Part shown: one piece after another, positions 9,086-10,093 of the stretch | Layout of the letters: each line of letters begins with the position of its first letter | Numbering within the stretch: the first letter of the stretch is position 1 | Origin: Equivita sp045641605 | GTDB lineage: Bacteria; Actinomycetota; Coriobacteriia; Coriobacteriales; Eggerthellaceae | Assembly (NCBI GenBank): GCA_045641605.1 | Contig: JAZUHG010000007.1 | Span: forward strand, 1-10,093 | Length of the DNA stretch: 10,093 bases | Direction of reading: 5' to 3' | The notes under the pieces: generated by a model | Database searches by the model: none | What the model was told of the DNA's origin: nothing | Seen by the model: the letters and a program-made list of their open reading frames with translations, nothing else | Translations under genes and position numbers: made by a program

Positions 9086-9150
9086 GTCTGTGGTCTGTCC
9101 ATTGTTTGCAACCTTTTCTCCGGTCACTAGCAAACGCCGGTCACACAGAC
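9086..9150 (-). promoter_or_regulatory. Structured 5' leader of rpsB (nested inverted repeats)
   Basis: The transcript leader between the promoter and the rpsB ATG is about 125 bases. Within it GTCTGTG (9086-9092 on +) and CACAGAC (9144-9150) are perfect complements, and nested inside are GTTTGC (9104-9109) and GCAAAC (9130-9135). GTGACCGG occurs twice between or beside these arms on the minus strand. A further hairpin, TCCGCG/CGCGGA (9162-9167 with 9178-9183), lies near the expected 5' end. In several bacteria S2 represses rpsB-tsf through its leader; that this leader does so is an inference from position and structure. Confidence 0.45.
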
Positions 9151-9189
9151 TAGCTTATTTTTCCGCGCCCCTATTGACGCGGACCACGT

Positions 9190-9220
9190 ATTTTAACACT
9201 AACTCCGAAGTTTTGTCCAA
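9190..9220 (-). promoter_or_regulatory. Probable sigma70-type promoter for rpsB-tsf
   Basis: On the minus strand, -35 TTGGAC (9215-9220) and -10 TAAAAT (9190-9195) are 19 bases apart, or 18 if the -35 is read as TGGACA. The predicted transcription start near 9183 gives a leader of about 125 bases. This is the best promoter-like pair in the gap upstream of rpsB. Confidence 0.55.
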
Positions 9221-9227
9221 GAATTTA

Positions 9228-9251
9228 GGCGCGCTGGCAGAGCAGCACGCC
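9228..9251 (-). terminator. Candidate terminator hairpin downstream of the DUF6273 gene
   Basis: GGCGTGCTG and CAGCGCGCC (minus strand) form a 9-bp stem with one G-U pair and a six-base loop, starting 20 bases after the TAG at 9272. The following bases (TAAATTCTTGG) lack a run of T, so termination would be weak; it may only stabilise the mRNA end. It lies immediately upstream of the rpsB promoter, where a transcription boundary is expected. Confidence 0.4.
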
Positions 9252-9271
9252 CAATTAAACTTCAGAATGAA

Positions 9272-10093
9272 CTAAATACAGAAACAGGCAACCACGCCAG
9301 TTTCATTTTCTATGGAGGAGACGAATGGCGGCCCGTCACTGTAAACAATACACGCGGAGTCGAGAGAGCCATCATAAAGAGAGCGAGACCACACAAAGTT
9401 GGTGCGACTAACACCAGGCTGATATTTATCTATGTTTGCAAAAGAACCGCAGTCGCTTTCTGTAATTTTATTTAGGAATGCCTTATACTGACGTCCTTCA
9501 TCTTCATTTGGTCATCTATAATACTGACTTCCACTGCATTGACCATACATCTCAAGCATAGATGGTGCTCAGAATTTGTCATAAGCTGTATTATGTCCAC
9601 TTGATTCATCAGAATACTGGTATCCTTTTGCGGCGGTTTTCACAACATCTTTTAATTTTTCCGGAAACAATGAACCTTCAGCTAACATAGTCCTAAGAGT
9701 ACATGAACCCGTTGCACTATCACCACTTCAACCATAGTTAGCTGTACGATCAGTTTCATATGCACACATTGCGCTAAGGGCATGAGTAGTCATAAACGTA
9801 AGACCTATCGGTTTGTTATTCTCGTCAACATCTTCACAGATGCCAATTATACGAGCCTGGATTGTATTATTGGAATTATTCTCAAAATTTGGATTAGTTG
9901 CAATTCTTCCTGCGCTATCAATTGCCCAGTGATTTTTTGCATTTTCGTTAAAAGTTTTAGTAGCAAAATCAGAATAGATTGGCACGCCATTGTCTGTACC
10001 AGCTTTATCACCAGTTAGAATACCGTTGTCTCTGAATCCTCTAAATTTTACACAAACAGGGTCTGTTGATTCTTCGGTATAATTTTCAGCTAA
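9272..10093 (-). CDS. DUF6273-type protein, C-terminal part (contains three TGA=Trp codons); cut by window edge
   Basis: 273 C-terminal residues of a longer protein; the N-terminus lies beyond 10093. Read with TGA as Trp at 9728-9730, 9569-9571 and 9512-9514, the frame is open from the edge to TAG at 9272-9274; TGG Trp also occurs (NHWAI, FVWSRS). The pattern resembles the DUF6273 domain that is common in cell-surface proteins of gut Clostridia and Coriobacteriia: IGLTFMTTHALSAMCAYETD, CTLRTML, then DKF-Trp-APSMLEMYG, GRQYKAF, and an ending of the type VWSRSLYDG, IVYSDG, GVVACFCI. I know no established biochemical function for the domain. The segment is Asn/Ser/Thr/Gly-rich, which fits an exported protein, but any signal peptide or anchor is outside the window. 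The three breaks under the standard code would otherwise make this look like a decayed gene. Confidence 0.72.

Noticed and set aside
9059..9133. A longer rpsB start at 9133
   Set aside because: The added 25 residues do not belong to the S2 family and overlie the structured leader; AAGGAG sits six bases before the ATG at 9058.
1..10093. CRISPR array, integrase, phage or insertion-sequence genes
   Set aside because: No regularly spaced repeats, transposase or integrase motifs were found on either strand; the gene content is housekeeping and transport.

Overview
All genes in this window lie on the minus strand, so transcription runs from high to low coordinates. Six proteins and one tRNA can be supported. 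The gene order in the direction of transcription is: a partial DUF6273-type protein (enters from beyond 10093, ends 9272), rpsB (ribosomal protein S2), tsf (EF-Ts), a long palindrome, tRNA-Pro(CGG), kup (potassium uptake), two ABC-exporter half-transporters, and a P-type cation ATPase that runs off the left edge.

The most important observation is that the window reads correctly only if TGA encodes tryptophan. Under the standard code kup breaks into four pieces, the first ABC half-transporter into two, the ATPase into two and the DUF6273 protein into four. All eight breaks are in-frame TGA codons. There is no frameshift, and the flanking protein continues in register each time, at family positions where Trp is expected or fits. 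No real gene here ends in TGA: five complete stops are TAG and one is TAA. Both TGG and TGA are used for Trp. An annotation with translation table 11 would wrongly report a string of pseudogenes.

As to the organism, EF-Ts, S2 with its Ala/Lys/Glu-rich tail and the DUF6273 protein look to me like Coriobacteriia (Actinomycetota, Atopobiaceae/Olsenella-like). Base composition is moderate-to-low GC (roughly 40% by eye). This is a judgement from remembered family sequences, not a search. A classical Mycoplasma/Spiroplasma seems less likely, given a tRNA-Pro with a CGG anticodon, canonical strong Shine-Dalgarno sites and frequent TGG. I do not recall a described actinobacterial lineage with UGA=Trp, so this is the candidate for something new.

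Layout: 9272-10093 is the C-terminal part of a probably surface-associated protein. 9059-9271 holds its possible terminator hairpin, a rpsB promoter and a structured rpsB leader. 7368-9058 is the translationally coupled rpsB-tsf pair. 7289-7360 is a 72-base palindrome. 7207-7283 is tRNA-Pro with encoded CCA. 1-7197 is a tight transport operon (kup, ABC half A, ABC half B, P-type ATPase) with overlaps of 14 and 1 bases and one gap of 2. The two ABC halves carry complementary degenerate motifs typical of heterodimeric exporters with one catalytic and one degenerate ATP site.
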